A stretch of 64,000 bases of DNA from Amycolatopsis acidicola (GCF_007713735.2 NZ_VMNW02000017.1:1-64000); one strand, 5' to 3'. Counted from the stretch's first letter, positions 30,601-37,562 are shown. The notes: generated by a model from the sequence alone, not told the origin. Numbers and translations are program-made.

Positions 30601-31913
30601 CGTCCGACCAGCCGTGGTTCACAGCGCCGAAGGGGATGCTCTACGCGCAAGGACTGGAGAAGAAGACAGCGCAAATCCTGGAATGGCCGGGCCGGCCTCC
30701 GCGATCCTGGCATCCATCGGAGGACCTGTGGCGGCGATCGCCGCTGGCCAGGATTACCGAGAACCACTGGCTGCCCGCGATCGACGACAACAGGTACATC
30801 TACGACTTCGAGAAGGATGAATTCGTCCGGCAATACCGCCCTCGCTTCGCCCAACCCGATCCGTATTACTTCGGCCCCGGAACCTGGAACCCGGACGGCA
30901 CCGTCGACCGCGACGCACTGGTGGCGAAATTCGGCGGAACCTGGATGGCCGACCTGACCATCGATGAGATCATCTTCCAGATAGCCGACCGGGAACTCTT
31001 GTCCGAAGGAGTCGTGCACCTCGAAGTCAGCAACGAACAAGGGAAGCGCGAACACCGTCTCGGAGTCGTCGCCCACGACACCTACGGCGTCGCATTCTTC
31101 GACTACTCCGACCCGGCCAGCCCCCGATTGCTGGACCTGAGCGGAGACCTGGTCCGCGCCTCCCTGTTGCCTTACCGCGACGCGTTGAGGCGCCCGCTTG
31201 CCGCGGACGACGGGAGATATGTCAGCTACGCAGTCAACGCCGACAGTGGACCGGAGCCGGAGGTGCGAGCCTTACTCGGCGAGAACGTCCCCGAGCTAGG
31301 GGCACCGGAAAACCGCTCCCAAGGCCCCGAAGAATGCGTGCGCTGGGCGTCGGAATTCATGTGGGCTCACGCGGGCGTGCCCAAAGAACCGAAGCAGTAC
31401 CCGCCCGAAGAAGCCGCCCGATGGTCCACGCTGGACGCAGTCCAGAAGGAATTCGGCGGCAAGTGGCAAACAATCAACCCCACCGACTACGGCTACCTCT
31501 TCGACGCGATCGATGCCTTCATCGACACGATGCCCGACAGGAAAGAAGACGCCGCAGCAGTACTGGCCTTCAAGGGGGCAGGACCCAACGGCCAAGAGAT
31601 CCGGCACGCCACCGCCGTCGTCGTCACCAAAGACGGAGTACAAATCTACGTAGACCCCCAAGCTGCTGACGCAACCCGGCTGCCGGTCGGCCCCGAAGGC
31701 GTCTACCTACTCCTCATCGACCTCGCCCAACTCCGATCCGGCACCATCGAACTACGACCGGACGGGCTGGACGACCTGCCGGCGGAGGAACGCACAGCCA
31801 TCTACCGCGGCTTCTACGACCGGGCGCCGGCGCCGAAGCAGGTCTCGGTGGGCATCATGCGGGCACTGTCCCAAGCGGGCGGGTATGTACCCCGGGACCT
31901 CAAAAAGAACTGA
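18612..31913 (+). CDS. Giant multidomain ESX effector-like protein with tandem papain-fold modules
   Basis: This 4,433-residue frame is uninterrupted. Residues 1-160 form a WXG100/CpnT-like helical N-domain. Residues about 370-1150 are a Pro/Gly/Glu-rich disordered linker. About 1677-1797 resemble a GNAT fold (LHVTGVVEGAGGQEAGRML, WALRRGVEKI). Membrane segments lie near 2593-2637, 2699-2720 and 2985-3027. A degenerate repeat zone spans about 3128-3250. Four papain-fold, glutamine-deamidase-like modules end the chain: C3607/H3687/D3704; A3862/H3948/D3963; no Cys/H4148/D4164; C4242/H4332/D4348. The first and last keep the triad. Toxin-type glutamine deamidases have this Cys-His-Asp order, so secreted toxin is the best inference. 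No immunity gene is recognised beside it. It is the last gene of a three-gene run opposite mycP. The ATG at 18612 lacks a strong ribosome site. Confidence 0.9.
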   Translation: MADIQPPTDSLLWTYVVQDGGYPMVTVCTPEGDVSSPSYSVWEPNSETDAAKLSVSWGEISGALDELVNATRPAAEELKGEGVWPDGHGYGVSFAIRSLNNDPGGAGYLAKNAAQIASSCGNLAQVIIARKQFVIDTIRKNEANFELAGLWGATAEGRRQSRRWYAKHVADVIAGQLGGRKSRGLLDWVTEAEAGAFSAVAGNLEGLTELIGFDWQNGWSWENAGHAWKTLAALGAIGSPIGVGMLALNEFTGLPGLRKGEYGDTLVNAGKTFVGWNDWKDDPAFAGGELAGNIGAVLALRGASSGAASGLRAFATAAKASRFAAVAKTGAALESLLNLPKVSDLAVSGFKNLPKVAEAGKGLLGKDRPPVEADSPYPKPTSGDHSGGAGGNASHNTPETEVPAKADQPLTENPQVARPSDETIPHTAENVRPTGPDTTTNSAGHQNPENVTPSSRPGTGPDESPAAGAAQTPKQPNPMPGGAEARPAGSDGGQPGVEPGNQPGEVPPGSHSSAPEQPHPGPSSPADPAAGETPPLSHPTTAAGESPVGKADDLSKIVMRTASSDSGPHFLQKLSEDARNGIRFNNIARVTEEMSPFHRPGEETSGGTPPKTTGRTEKTSADRGDVKDALSEEKSRHSKPRSGKPQGNAGEQPHPEADTTAASNKPSGSSEGKPSPNTTSGDGSPASGGHREDPSHPPESGSEARADDTGEHPHASEQSSGEPEGEVRRRTPGEIYADKLKYVDKADLTNGTLGRPAQLDTESHFKELPDEPGGGRTTPPHRGGPDDAPSSGAADGNSPNPPPKPTRGGGAAHQGDNVVRPQPGGGTKTALRERDEATRPPQPEPPQPAAASASRPMAKPAEAPKPAGASADAMAAKPTSEVESLETAADPTTQGEPLHVRIIKKTAEESESGELPRAEPPEPPRQPQRNFRDPDGAEPPTGNPGGDASSTRPVGDAGTRRPARLNLPLGLVGPLAASSAPEPLTPPKVPDEINPAQPFEVTERKPLEYRPADPLDGRQKPVVPNALPVVPTKPANPVSPGDFPNPDSGRTPTPDLPYHQPPQPEEPAPIEMPARPEYDSSATPSTPEWPETFPARINHPDQLPPEIPAHPGEGVGGPDPNPAPLSDIPPEVLEQLTDAEREALRKLATEMGVGAAQALHLILDEIIDQMLFTPRQGEPRRRISRGASLADKLNFLTEVDERDQLGEKLAERTGTRPAKPRRVPPERTSKDKPLVPTSWGGSGGRIRYRVVRPELEMPADAPDGLSRGERLLWFVLPPEIQRRFAERIAEVGIEQAKRELAQALDRVSPGEGLGRILRLSDEQVAAMARLMDTTAAGGKSLFFTTKKPIASLKYSLGVIRDRLRREAPPADDWTEFTDAQLEHEILRMLTMLRLADNSLRHPDRFQDWGLRNGWVEDPRVNAATRQEIDPSAGKRLSAMFGTALSGMLALEDYTRRRTAAGDVPDLESKRDEALQLAQTAVDILDHFAGPEPYALNEEFPGSDVRLRDAKQFASSVRTELAKFMGTRYESDEELNAAVHRLEAAARDVSEAAPAENAPTPDIRIAFRDGREVWVELVHRPLQTGTENLRRVGEGLVVMRQIAADYGRTPEFYVVTTDEADPDAARGLIESGAADGVLGLDANWNNLELLAKRDAPASTPPEAASLPSPEAGFPEDSPLTVRELSELPDLQKVSDHFNELFKPEPGAEPMPLDRLLAFSEGGFYIAGAFSGKDLVGASVAFIGERQGERVVHLHVTGVVEGAGGQEAGRMLAANLQDWALRRGVEKIDRTHARYLPRKTALPSEPTETPKRPMEQARAQRFEEAEDLWKAAGLLSALGNDVSVKDLPQLGSALLPLYASTDEEVHTAAVVSSLITDGTALEHLWQPGTFNAPDQTSTGFLEFPVQSAGSTGPGYAVVVAQLDSREDADRQTLLQRVQQHLDSLPANDPRRRFLVLTGEATTGDPTWLQELSFQLLNQGFDAIPIHRPGQPVEILAAKENLLTGQVTRSMGPFRPVQARELAQWLADRAATKHQEHQNVTNQRAEPAQTPASPTETPTVVPVAPIASQEQAASEPGEGSTPRLRKEKATPLIGTIKVHSPISTIRGAWQARKRADEDVVRSVIQAAATAADVRIVEDSSVPMPSEQAWIIDSGGQKFVLQVIHTPNIGYSEHNPITFQVFPESTSDPSMPQIVLRQPDWLPPELAVLPIAHTMAVGGDLLAAQAKDRDAVPLSQASLYEQNLRYDQFPGRALKLKPTDRGHIAQVVAMGILVSQARSPLARRRMEAHLERLLSYLGVAGEDPYSAIRMRALEAYGTKIFMSTPREKQDPALVANSALVVANAYRPAEAAEGYRTGNWPVENPAVEVSYRLPMASGARAFDRVSAVENAIRKNSDQAGSRTRVTLVPAGADLRYDVFDGDRKIFTTVFHVLPGRPLEASGFSTHPGKQLLSVYLPARTRLRDVEGVLTAAIAYGTQYFTKATLNPHSHTLHANSDLDRLPDGPIDRAFEVRIELLGDRIARTPPRRPWRRRQLISELRALLERAGLEKQMPGYGYRLKSLSAKAQQVVEEFAIKRTNTDYLPTWFNVLAAIFNDSPATLAMGTALTLSAVHVGPLGNGVSYLVSGLSSLLLSAITLRSFSIANDERAARARKSLEMRAAIDKARAIGAATPWPEDDLVPTDDQLPDEEVDIALPLRRLGRQFSLPALLGLLAGYLVGGLMGMTKPTALSQLSSAVGTMVLRPLAERYSRRKRKGAELAAQDSINREDAQKVVEEVRKLYQGTVHAFAVIDAYFAGEELPAEAVTELTPSPERPDVDGPNLGVSGFQWGAAVASYIPLMPNVNKVANPALDTDPVRFLVEHLGRHTTVVAADLARLAFAGTVTALIENRTALRELEHKLTRLAGALRANREAKIPMTVGDRDWLLREIAVEALHIVARSAKSGPAGDRRLSALGEVPEELKELLGVIRSTPPKLTAPISRKGPLSRLEYATFILLNSITAGTITFGVSVLAGASAYYLWGGVAAGLAGVLTAIGKPFVRVREMVAENRAGTPVEQKSDREARENRYLLEKVAEAMLRDFAKRHGEEFPTVVAEQISTHLDRRERRALPAVTPLTKFEPILVTDEDLQSETWSPESRAELKALSEIRHHTTRREEVREALEFLARPENQRPGGWSHEVREMLDILAPPEDKEPPEWSPEAWPTEIQEKVEFLAQSENERPGGWSREVRTKQESLTEPENQDWPEKIRGKLESLRQSIEVELGLWGFRPTLEHSLGLLKDVLPPLIDGIEQQLRDYERRGGFLTNRLATVLRAYLRDGEGDLVQQVKGVLSEHKATNKELPSRLKELVEHYESTRQAGLRARLDDLVRGPSRDWDQERQLLGRIVDLLNVEAHDDGFDDDRLAQNLKMILRWSETHGDDYYARQVEGLLRLSSEGVPLPGQLAVLLRAFDENRTRAAQEVMKAIHELNQRVDEYKAGTDPMRFTDIDDPGLDSPEPVYKSPLQLKSDEIAKAANVPARRVLHSRFIGNHITEERVKATREWRAKQLNAVKTNVALARWSPKEKGIAIRPFVTADTAPPEVLESLRQEKAPLLTQINRNYNSLFAGFRGYRSNCVAAAVAYLYTLAGWKGKTAVPFSKTLPERATLTALWERVGGTWHAHGSWDDLVEPMTGDRGAVSAVAVLSRGSNGEMKRHVFVVEVDEDTGVPMAWDPMTGCVARVPTRPWMILRLPVEMDALRSMEPIQPPEHGMDEVPKAERSAIYRGEPPLGPHLRKLAAMSPLAEFVPPSPPSDAGFIDALRYGLASARHAGWRGVPTLIPKPVPQPGPPIVVLTHPVHALPDRSKLSGKTKAHPKYHAVDAETVGRKWRARKWAADFFQESHPDYARPFPGYYGAARRPDGTVNLGYLQYWFGGEDWDFGLDGFDDVIRLMVERPFGSRAEVVYVTAEKDGSRKEHLVHVTHESYGVGLFDRENGWFAHPSGNIVEVGMLNYTDHFLPWSKRPQPSDQPWFTAPKGMLYAQGLEKKTAQILEWPGRPPRSWHPSEDLWRRSPLARITENHWLPAIDDNRYIYDFEKDEFVRQYRPRFAQPDPYYFGPGTWNPDGTVDRDALVAKFGGTWMADLTIDEIIFQIADRELLSEGVVHLEVSNEQGKREHRLGVVAHDTYGVAFFDYSDPASPRLLDLSGDLVRASLLPYRDALRRPLAADDGRYVSYAVNADSGPEPEVRALLGENVPELGAPENRSQGPEECVRWASEFMWAHAGVPKEPKQYPPEEAARWSTLDAVQKEFGGKWQTINPTDYGYLFDAIDAFIDTMPDRKEDAAAVLAFKGAGPNGQEIRHATAVVVTKDGVQIYVDPQAADATRLPVGPEGVYLLLIDLAQLRSGTIELRPDGLDDLPAEERTAIYRGFYDRAPAPKQVSVGIMRALSQAGGYVPRDLKKN
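28074..28362 (+). repeat. Internal degenerate repeats in the giant protein
   Basis: The segment EFLA..EN.RPGGWS.EVR occurs twice, 147 bases (49 residues) apart, with further diverged units (PPEDKEPPEWSPE, TEPENQDWPEKIR) before and after. The units are charged, Trp-containing and probably helical, and act as a spacer before the papain-fold modules. Confidence 0.7.
29376..31850 (+). repeat. Four tandem papain-fold modules within the giant protein
   Basis: Modules of roughly 190-220 residues share a His-containing strand (RHVFVVEV, EHLVHVTH, EHRLGVVA, RHATAVVV) followed 15-17 residues later by Asp. Modules 1 and 4 carry the nucleophile Cys 80-90 residues before the His. Module 2 has Ala at the aligned place (RARKWAADFF against ECVRWASEF). 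Module 3 has no Cys in the matching stretch. Modules 1 and 4 both close with an ERxAIYRG motif. Confidence 0.75.
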
Positions 31914-33150
31914 CCGGCAGCCGGAGTTCGAAGATCGCACCGCCTTCGTCGGCGTTGTAGACGGCGAGGGTCCCGCCGTGGGCTTGGGCGACCCAGCGGA
32001 CGATGGGCAGCCCCAGCCCGGACGAACCGCCGGTGCTGCTGAACCGGTCGAACGCGTCCGTCGCGGCAGCGGGGTCGATGCCGGGGCCGTGGTCGGCCAC
32101 CGTCACCGTGCCGCCCGCGACCGTGATGTGCACGACGGCTTCGGCGCCCGGCTGGCGCCCATAGCGGATCGCGTTCTCCAGCAGGTTCCCGATGGCTCGC
32201 TGCATCAGTGCCGGGTCCGCGTTCACCTTCGTCGGGGCCGCGGTGACGGTGACCTGCGCACCGCCGGTGGCCGCGTCCTCGACCACGCCCGTGACGAGCT
32301 GGTCGAGCCACACGGGCTGGATGTTGAGCTGCTCGACCCCCGCCGCGAGGCGGGCGCGCACCAGCAGGCCGTCGATGATGCTGCCCATCCGCGCGGCCAG
32401 ATTCACCGTGCGGGGCAACAGATCCGCGCGCTGTCCCGGATTGTCCAATGCGGCCTCGGCGAGCGCGCGCAACGCGGCGACCGGGCTGCGCAGGTCGTGT
32501 GCGGTCTCGGCGAGCAGAACCTCCTGCTGCTGCAATGCCGCCGCGGCGGGGCGGATCGAACGGCCGGACAGGACGTGTCCCGCCACCCCGAGCACCGCGA
32601 CCAGCAACACGCACCCGCCGATCACCAGCAGCATCAGCCCGGTGTGCCGCGACTGCTCGGCGCCCATGCCTGCCACCGCCACCACGGCACCGATGTACCG
32701 GCCGCCCGAACTCAGCAACGGTTCCGCGCGCACGCGGACGAGCTCGCCGCTGGTGCTGTTCCGGTAGTCGACGACCACCCCGCCGGTGCGCACGGCCGAA
32801 GTGGCCAGGTCGGCCAGCACGGCCTGGTCCATCGGCACGCAGGTACGGGCGGAGAGGTGCGGTTCGAAGGAGGACGAGCCGCCGGGCAGGATCGCGAACT
32901 GCGGGCAGCCCGAGTTGAGTTCGTCGGAGTTGACGAGACTGAAATCGAAGGCACCGTTGAACCCGACGAGCCTGCTCACCGAGGAGGTGACCCGGTTCAG
33001 CTCCGCGTCGACGCTCGCCACGCCCTGTTTGCCGTCCTCGTGCACGAAGAACCACGCGAACACCACGAGCCCGATCGTGTTGATCACGGTGAACAACGCG
33101 GTCAGCACCCAGCGCAGCCTGCGCAGCCCGTCGGCCGAGGAGCCTTTCAT
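31900..33150 (-). CDS. Sensor histidine kinase
   Basis: This 416-residue membrane kinase has one membrane helix at about residues 14-36 and another at about 170-192. They enclose a ~130-residue sensor domain that contains two Cys (GCPQF, RTCVP), which could form a disulphide outside the cell. The H-box ETAHDLRSPVAAL has its His near residue 218. N (LLENAIRYG), G1 (DHGPGIDP) and G2 (SSGLGLPIV) motifs are intact. The start overlaps the stop of the upstream response regulator in ATGA. The 3' end overlaps the convergent giant effector gene by 14 bases. Confidence 0.93.
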   Translation of the reverse strand: MKGSSADGLRRLRWVLTALFTVINTIGLVVFAWFFVHEDGKQGVASVDAELNRVTSSVSRLVGFNGAFDFSLVNSDELNSGCPQFAILPGGSSSFEPHLSARTCVPMDQAVLADLATSAVRTGGVVVDYRNSTSGELVRVRAEPLLSSGGRYIGAVVAVAGMGAEQSRHTGLMLLVIGGCVLLVAVLGVAGHVLSGRSIRPAAAALQQQEVLLAETAHDLRSPVAALRALAEAALDNPGQRADLLPRTVNLAARMGSIIDGLLVRARLAAGVEQLNIQPVWLDQLVTGVVEDAATGGAQVTVTAAPTKVNADPALMQRAIGNLLENAIRYGRQPGAEAVVHITVAGGTVTVADHGPGIDPAAATDAFDRFSSTGGSSGLGLPIVRWVAQAHGGTLAVYNADEGGAIFELRLPVSSF

Positions 33151-33821
33151 GAAAGGCCCAGCCGGTACCCGAAACCACGGACGGTCTGGATGAGCTCGGG
33201 CTCGCGCAGCTTGCGGCGCAACCGTTTCACGACGGCTTCCACCACATTGGACATCGGATCGGTCAGCGCGTCCCAGCAGTGCTCCATCAGCTCGGCGCGG
33301 CCCACCGCCTGCCCCGGCCTGGTGAGCAGGTACTCCAGCACGGCGAACTCCTTGTTCGACAAGGTGAGCAGGACGCCGGCGCGGCGCACCTCACGGCGTG
33401 CGCAGTCCATCACGAGATCGGAGTGGGACAGCACGGGGGGCCGCTCGATCCCGGACCGCTGGCACAGGTTGAGCACCCGCTCGGTCAGCTCGGCCATGGC
33501 GAACGGCTTCACCAGGTAGTCGTCGGCGCCGTGCTCGAACCCGGCCACCCGGTCGGCCAGGGTGTCCCGTGCGGTCAGGAACAGCACCGGGGTGCGCCAT
33601 TCCCGCTGCCGTCTGGTGTGGACGTAGTTCATGGAGTCGCCGTCGGGCAGCATGCGGTCGAACACCACGCAGTCGCACGGCGCCGCCTGCAACGCCTCCT
33701 CGGCGCCGGCGAGATCACCCGCCGTCCTGACCTCGAGGCCGGCCGCCCTGAGCTGCGTGGCGACGGCTATCCGCAGGTCCTCGTCGTCCTCGACGACCAT
33801 CACCCGGTTGCCCTGGTCCAT
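33147..33821 (-). CDS. OmpR-family response regulator
   Basis: This 224-residue regulator is encoded before, and coupled to, the kinase gene. The receiver has VVEDDED, the phosphorylation Asp in VVFDRMLPDGD, Thr in FLTARD and Lys in YLVKPFA. The winged helix ends VRGFGYRLG. GAGGG lies seven bases upstream of the ATG. It is clearly paralogous to the unpaired regulator at 36899 (shared FDRMLP.GD, PVLFLTARD and YLVKPFAMAEL). It diverges from the SARP gene across 51 bases, so the two-component system and SARP may share a control region. Confidence 0.94.
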   Translation of the reverse strand: MDQGNRVMVVEDDEDLRIAVATQLRAAGLEVRTAGDLAGAEEALQAAPCDCVVFDRMLPDGDSMNYVHTRRQREWRTPVLFLTARDTLADRVAGFEHGADDYLVKPFAMAELTERVLNLCQRSGIERPPVLSHSDLVMDCARREVRRAGVLLTLSNKEFAVLEYLLTRPGQAVGRAELMEHCWDALTDPMSNVVEAVVKRLRRKLREPELIQTVRGFGYRLGLS

Positions 33822-33872
33822 CGCCGCCCTCGTGTCATCAAATCCTCATGTGCTCCGACGGAAAGTTAGCGC

Positions 33873-35249
33873 ATGCAGTTTCACGTACTAGGTCCGATCG
33901 AGGCGTGCACCTCGGCCGGGACCCCCGTCGAGCCGGCCGCGGCGAAACCCCGCGCGCTGCTCGCCGTGTTGCTCCTGCACGCTAACGCCTGGGTCGGCGT
34001 TGATCAGCTGATCGACGCGATCTGGCATGAACAGGCCGTCCCGTCGTCCGCCGTCCGGAACCTGCGCAGCTACGTCTGGCAGCTCCGGAAGACATTCGGC
34101 GACCGGCTGGCGAGCAGGCCGGGCGCCTACCGGCTGACCGTGCTGCCCGGCGAAACCGACACCGACGAGCTGGACTCGCTCGTCGAGTCCGCCCGCGCCG
34201 CGATGGATCAGGACGAGTACGCGACCGCGGCCGAGAAGCTGACCGCCGCGCTCGCGCTCTGGCGGGGCAGCCCGTTCGAGGAGCTCGCCTTGCCCGCCGC
34301 GCAGTCGGCCGCGGCCCGGCTGACCGAAACGCGCTGCGAGTTGAGCTGCCTGCTCTCCGACGCCTATCTCGAACTGGGCCGGGCCACCGACGCGACGGTG
34401 CTGCTCACCGAGCTCGGCGAACAGCACCCGCTGCGCGAAACCGTCTGGACCAGGCTCGTGCTCGCGCTGCACGCGGCCGGCCGCCCGGCCGAGGCACTGG
34501 CCACCTACGACCGGGCGCGGCGCACGCTGCTGCGCGAGCTCGGCGTCGAACCGGGGGCGGAACTCGTTGCGGCGCAACGGAAAGTACTGCGGGAGCGGGA
34601 GCCGGCCACACCGCGGCTGAGCCTCGTCGGCGGGCACGCCGCGTCGGGGCACACCGGGGTCGACTCCGTACTGGCGTCGGCCACCGACGAGGTGCTCGTG
34701 ATGACCACCGGCACGGGCTCGGGTCCGATCGACGTGCTCCGCAGGCTCGGCCGCTCGTCGCTGAAGCCCGGGGTGCGTTACCGCGTGCTGTGCCCTGATT
34801 CGGCACGGCTGTCCGGAGCACTGGGCAGCCTGTCGATGGCGGGGGTGGACGTGCGGACCGACTCCGAGGTGCCGATGGAGGCGGTGGTGATCGACCGGTC
34901 CGCCGTGGTCCTGCCCGCGGACCGCGCCGGCTCACCGACCGGGGTGGCGATCTTCCGGTTGCCCGGGGTGGTGGCCGCGACGACCGGGCTGTTCGAGCGG
35001 ATGTGGCCGACCGCGGTGCCCCTGCTGGCCGACGCCAACGACACGGCGCTGAACCGCCGGGAACGCGACCTGCTGACGCTGCTCTGCGCGGGCAGCACCG
35101 ACGAATCCGCCGCGGCGAGGCTGGGCATCTCGGTCCGCACCGTGCGCCGGATGGTCGCCGACATCATGAACCGGCTCGGCGCCCGCAGCCGGTTCCAGGC
35201 CGGGGTCAAGGCGGCCGACCGCGGCTGGCTGATGGACAAGGCAGGCTGA
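33873..35249 (+). CDS. SARP-type regulator fused to a LuxR-type C-terminal HTH
   Basis: This 458-residue transcription factor has an OmpR-like winged helix at residues 1-95 (FHVLGPIEA, then [16 protein letters not shown]). A bacterial transcriptional activation domain at about 96-240 ends [13 protein letters not shown], as in AfsR/DnrI/RedD antibiotic-pathway activators. Residues about 255-370 resemble the effector-like segment found before LuxR HTHs in TrmB/LuxR proteins ([21 protein letters not shown]). Residues about 385-450 form a LuxR/GerE HTH ([27 protein letters not shown]). SARPs usually end with BTAD alone or with NB-ARC, so two DNA-binding domains in one chain is unusual. Its stop overlaps the next start (TGATG). 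No biosynthetic cluster is in view. Confidence 0.9.
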   Translation: MQFHVLGPIEACTSAGTPVEPAAAKPRALLAVLLLHANAWVGVDQLIDAIWHEQAVPSSAVRNLRSYVWQLRKTFGDRLASRPGAYRLTVLPGETDTDELDSLVESARAAMDQDEYATAAEKLTAALALWRGSPFEELALPAAQSAAARLTETRCELSCLLSDAYLELGRATDATVLLTELGEQHPLRETVWTRLVLALHAAGRPAEALATYDRARRTLLRELGVEPGAELVAAQRKVLREREPATPRLSLVGGHAASGHTGVDSVLASATDEVLVMTTGTGSGPIDVLRRLGRSSLKPGVRYRVLCPDSARLSGALGSLSMAGVDVRTDSEVPMEAVVIDRSAVVLPADRAGSPTGVAIFRLPGVVAATTGLFERMWPTAVPLLADANDTALNRRERDLLTLLCAGSTDESAAARLGISVRTVRRMVADIMNRLGARSRFQAGVKAADRGWLMDKAG

Positions 35250-36889
35250 TGGGCACCGGGCGCAAACTGCTGGTCGCGAACCGGCCCGGCGCTTATCCGA
35301 CGGTCGGCGACGCGCTCGCCGAAGCCCCGTACGACGCCGTGATCACCATCGCCGATGGCAGTTATCCCGAGCTGCTCATCCTGGAGGGCCTGCGGGTCAC
35401 GCTGACCGCGGAGCCAGGGGCGAAGGTGGTGCTCGACGGCGGCGACGCGGCGCACCCGGTACTTCAGGCGCGGGGCGGATTCCTTGCACTGCAAGGAATC
35501 GAAGTGCGCGCCGGCACCTCGGCCGCGATCACCTCCGACGACGCCGAACTGACACTGCGGCGGTGCGTGATCACCGGTGGCCGCGGTCCGGCGGTCAGCA
35601 TCCGGGGCACTTCGCCGTTCGACGTGACCGGCTGCTCGATCGCGGGAGTCGAGCAGGGCCTGCTGGTCGAAGGCGCGCCAGGGCGACTCGAAGGCACCGT
35701 CGTGGAGAACGCGACCGGCGACGGCATCGTCGTCGGGGTCGGTGCCACGCCGGTGATCCGCGACTGCACCGTCACCGGCTGCGGACTGCGCGGGGTGTAC
35801 GTCTACCAATACGGTCGCCCGGTCATCGAAAACTGCGAAATCTCGCACACCGGGCACGAAGGCGTCGCGGTGGCGCACCACAGCGCGCCCGTGTTGCGGG
35901 GATGTTCGGTCCATGACACGCGTGGCGTCGGCATCTCCTTCGGCACCGGATGCCAGGGCAGCGTCGAAGCCTGCCGGCTCGGCAACACCGCCGAACCCTC
36001 GCTCGAGGTCGCCGAAGGGGCCGGCCCCGACATACGCGAAGCCGCGGGTTCCGGCGCGACTGCCGGAGACGGACTCGACGGGCTGCTCAGTGAGCTCGAC
36101 CTGATGATCGGCCTGCCGGACGTGAAGGCCGAGGTGCGCTCACTGGTGGACGAACTGCAGGTGAACGAGTGGCGCCGCAACGCGGGCCTGCCGGTCGGCG
36201 CCGCGAGCCACCACCTGATCTTCGCGGGCGCGCCCGGCACCGGGAAGACCACGGTCGCCCGGCTCTACGGACAGATCCTGCGGGAACTCGGCGTGCTGCC
36301 CGAGGGGCACTTCCGCGAGGTGTCGCGGCGTGATCTGGTCGGCCAGTACATCGGGCACACCGCCGAAAAAACGGCACTGGTCTTCGAGGAGTCCAAGGGC
36401 GGCGTGCTGTTCATCGACGAGGCGTACACCCTGTCCAGGGCGGGTGGCACGGGTGGCGACTTCGGCCAGGAGGCGATCGACACACTGGTCAAGCTGATGG
36501 AGGACCACCGCGACGAGGTGGCCGTGATCGTCGCCGGCTACACCGGGGAGATGGCGGGTTTCCTCGCGGCCAACCCCGGGCTGGCGTCCCGGTTCGGCAG
36601 GCAGATCGAGTTCGAGAACTACACCCCGGCCGAGCTGCTCGGCATCTTCGGGCGGATGGCGCTGGCCGAGGACTACGCGCTGGACCCGGCCACGGAAACC
36701 GTGCTGCTGGACCATTTCCGGCAGATCGCGGGGGGCGAGAACTTCGGCAACGCCCGCGACGCGCGCCGGTTGTTCGAGGACGTGCGGAAATCCCAGTCGG
36801 GCAGGCTGCGTTCACTCGGACGCGTGCCGGCGCTCGAAGAACTGCGGGGGCTGCTCCTCGACGACGTGCGGGCCGCCGTGACACGCTAG
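35249..36889 (+). CDS. Right-handed beta-helix / AAA+ ATPase fusion (CbxX/EccA-like)
   Basis: In this 546-residue protein, residues 1-255 are parallel beta-helix repeats of about 22 residues (for example [19 protein letters not shown] and [18 protein letters not shown]), like carbohydrate-binding or lyase-type right-handed helices. Residues about 270-546 are an AAA+ domain of the CbxX/CfqX type, with P-loop GAPGTGKT, Walker [11 protein letters not shown] and a sensor region in [14 protein letters not shown]. CbxX-type ATPases include EccA of ESX systems. The fused beta-helix probably recognises a partner or polymer. The start overlaps the SARP stop, giving tight co-translation. An ESX link is plausible only by distant location. 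Confidence 0.88.
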   Translation: MGTGRKLLVANRPGAYPTVGDALAEAPYDAVITIADGSYPELLILEGLRVTLTAEPGAKVVLDGGDAAHPVLQARGGFLALQGIEVRAGTSAAITSDDAELTLRRCVITGGRGPAVSIRGTSPFDVTGCSIAGVEQGLLVEGAPGRLEGTVVENATGDGIVVGVGATPVIRDCTVTGCGLRGVYVYQYGRPVIENCEISHTGHEGVAVAHHSAPVLRGCSVHDTRGVGISFGTGCQGSVEACRLGNTAEPSLEVAEGAGPDIREAAGSGATAGDGLDGLLSELDLMIGLPDVKAEVRSLVDELQVNEWRRNAGLPVGAASHHLIFAGAPGTGKTTVARLYGQILRELGVLPEGHFREVSRRDLVGQYIGHTAEKTALVFEESKGGVLFIDEAYTLSRAGGTGGDFGQEAIDTLVKLMEDHRDEVAVIVAGYTGEMAGFLAANPGLASRFGRQIEFENYTPAELLGIFGRMALAEDYALDPATETVLLDHFRQIAGGENFGNARDARRLFEDVRKSQSGRLRSLGRVPALEELRGLLLDDVRAAVTR

Positions 36890-36898
36890 CCTGCTGGA

Positions 36899-37561
36899 GT
36901 GCGGGTGCTGGTGACCGAGGACGACGACGATCTGCGGACGGCGGTCGAGGTGTCCCTTCGCGGGGCGGGGTTCGCGGTGGATGCCGCCGCCGATCTCCCC
37001 CAGGCCGATTTCGAGATCTCCGTCAACGCCTACGACTGCCTCGTGTTCGACCGGATGCTGCCTTCCGGGGACGCGCTCGACTACGTGCGCGCGAAGCGGG
37101 ACGCGGGATGGCCGGTGCCCGTGCTGTTCCTGACCGCGCGGGACGGGCTGACCGACCGGTTGGACGGGTTGCGGCTCGGCGGCGACTACCTCGTGAAGCC
37201 GTTCGCCATGGCGGAATTGGTCGCGCGGGTGCGCAGCCTTTGCCGGCGCGGCACCGCCGAACAGAGCACGGTGCTGCGCTATTCGGACGTGACTCTCGAC
37301 GTGAGCAAACACGAAGTGCACCGCGCGGCCGTGCTGCTCACGTTGACCCCCAAGGAGTTCCTCGTCCTCGAGAGGCTGATGACGTCCCCGGAACGGCCGG
37401 TGTCGCGAAAAGAGCTGATCCGCCACGCCTGGGACGAGTTCGCGGAACCGAGCACGAACGTGCTCGACGTCGTGATCTCCCAACTGCGCCGCAAACTCCG
37501 GGAACCGCAGCTGATCCACGCCGTACGCGGGGTCGGTTACCAGATCACGCAAAGAAACTGA
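36899..37561 (+). CDS. Unpaired OmpR-family response regulator with altered receiver loop
   Basis: This 220-residue regulator starts at GTG 36899, nine bases after the AAA+ gene. The phosphorylation Asp (LVFDRMLPSGD), Thr (FLTARD) and Lys (YLVKPFA) are present, as is the C-terminal winged helix (VRGVGYQIT). The loop before the Lys reads RLGGDYLVKPF where relatives have HGADDYLVKPF, so one residue is missing without a frameshift. No histidine kinase of the classical type adjoins it; the next gene is the conservon kinase CvnA. It is a paralogue of the regulator at 33147. Confidence 0.9.
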   Translation: MRVLVTEDDDDLRTAVEVSLRGAGFAVDAAADLPQADFEISVNAYDCLVFDRMLPSGDALDYVRAKRDAGWPVPVLFLTARDGLTDRLDGLRLGGDYLVKPFAMAELVARVRSLCRRGTAEQSTVLRYSDVTLDVSKHEVHRAAVLLTLTPKEFLVLERLMTSPERPVSRKELIRHAWDEFAEPSTNVLDVVISQLRRKLREPQLIHAVRGVGYQITQRN

Positions 37562-37562
37562 G

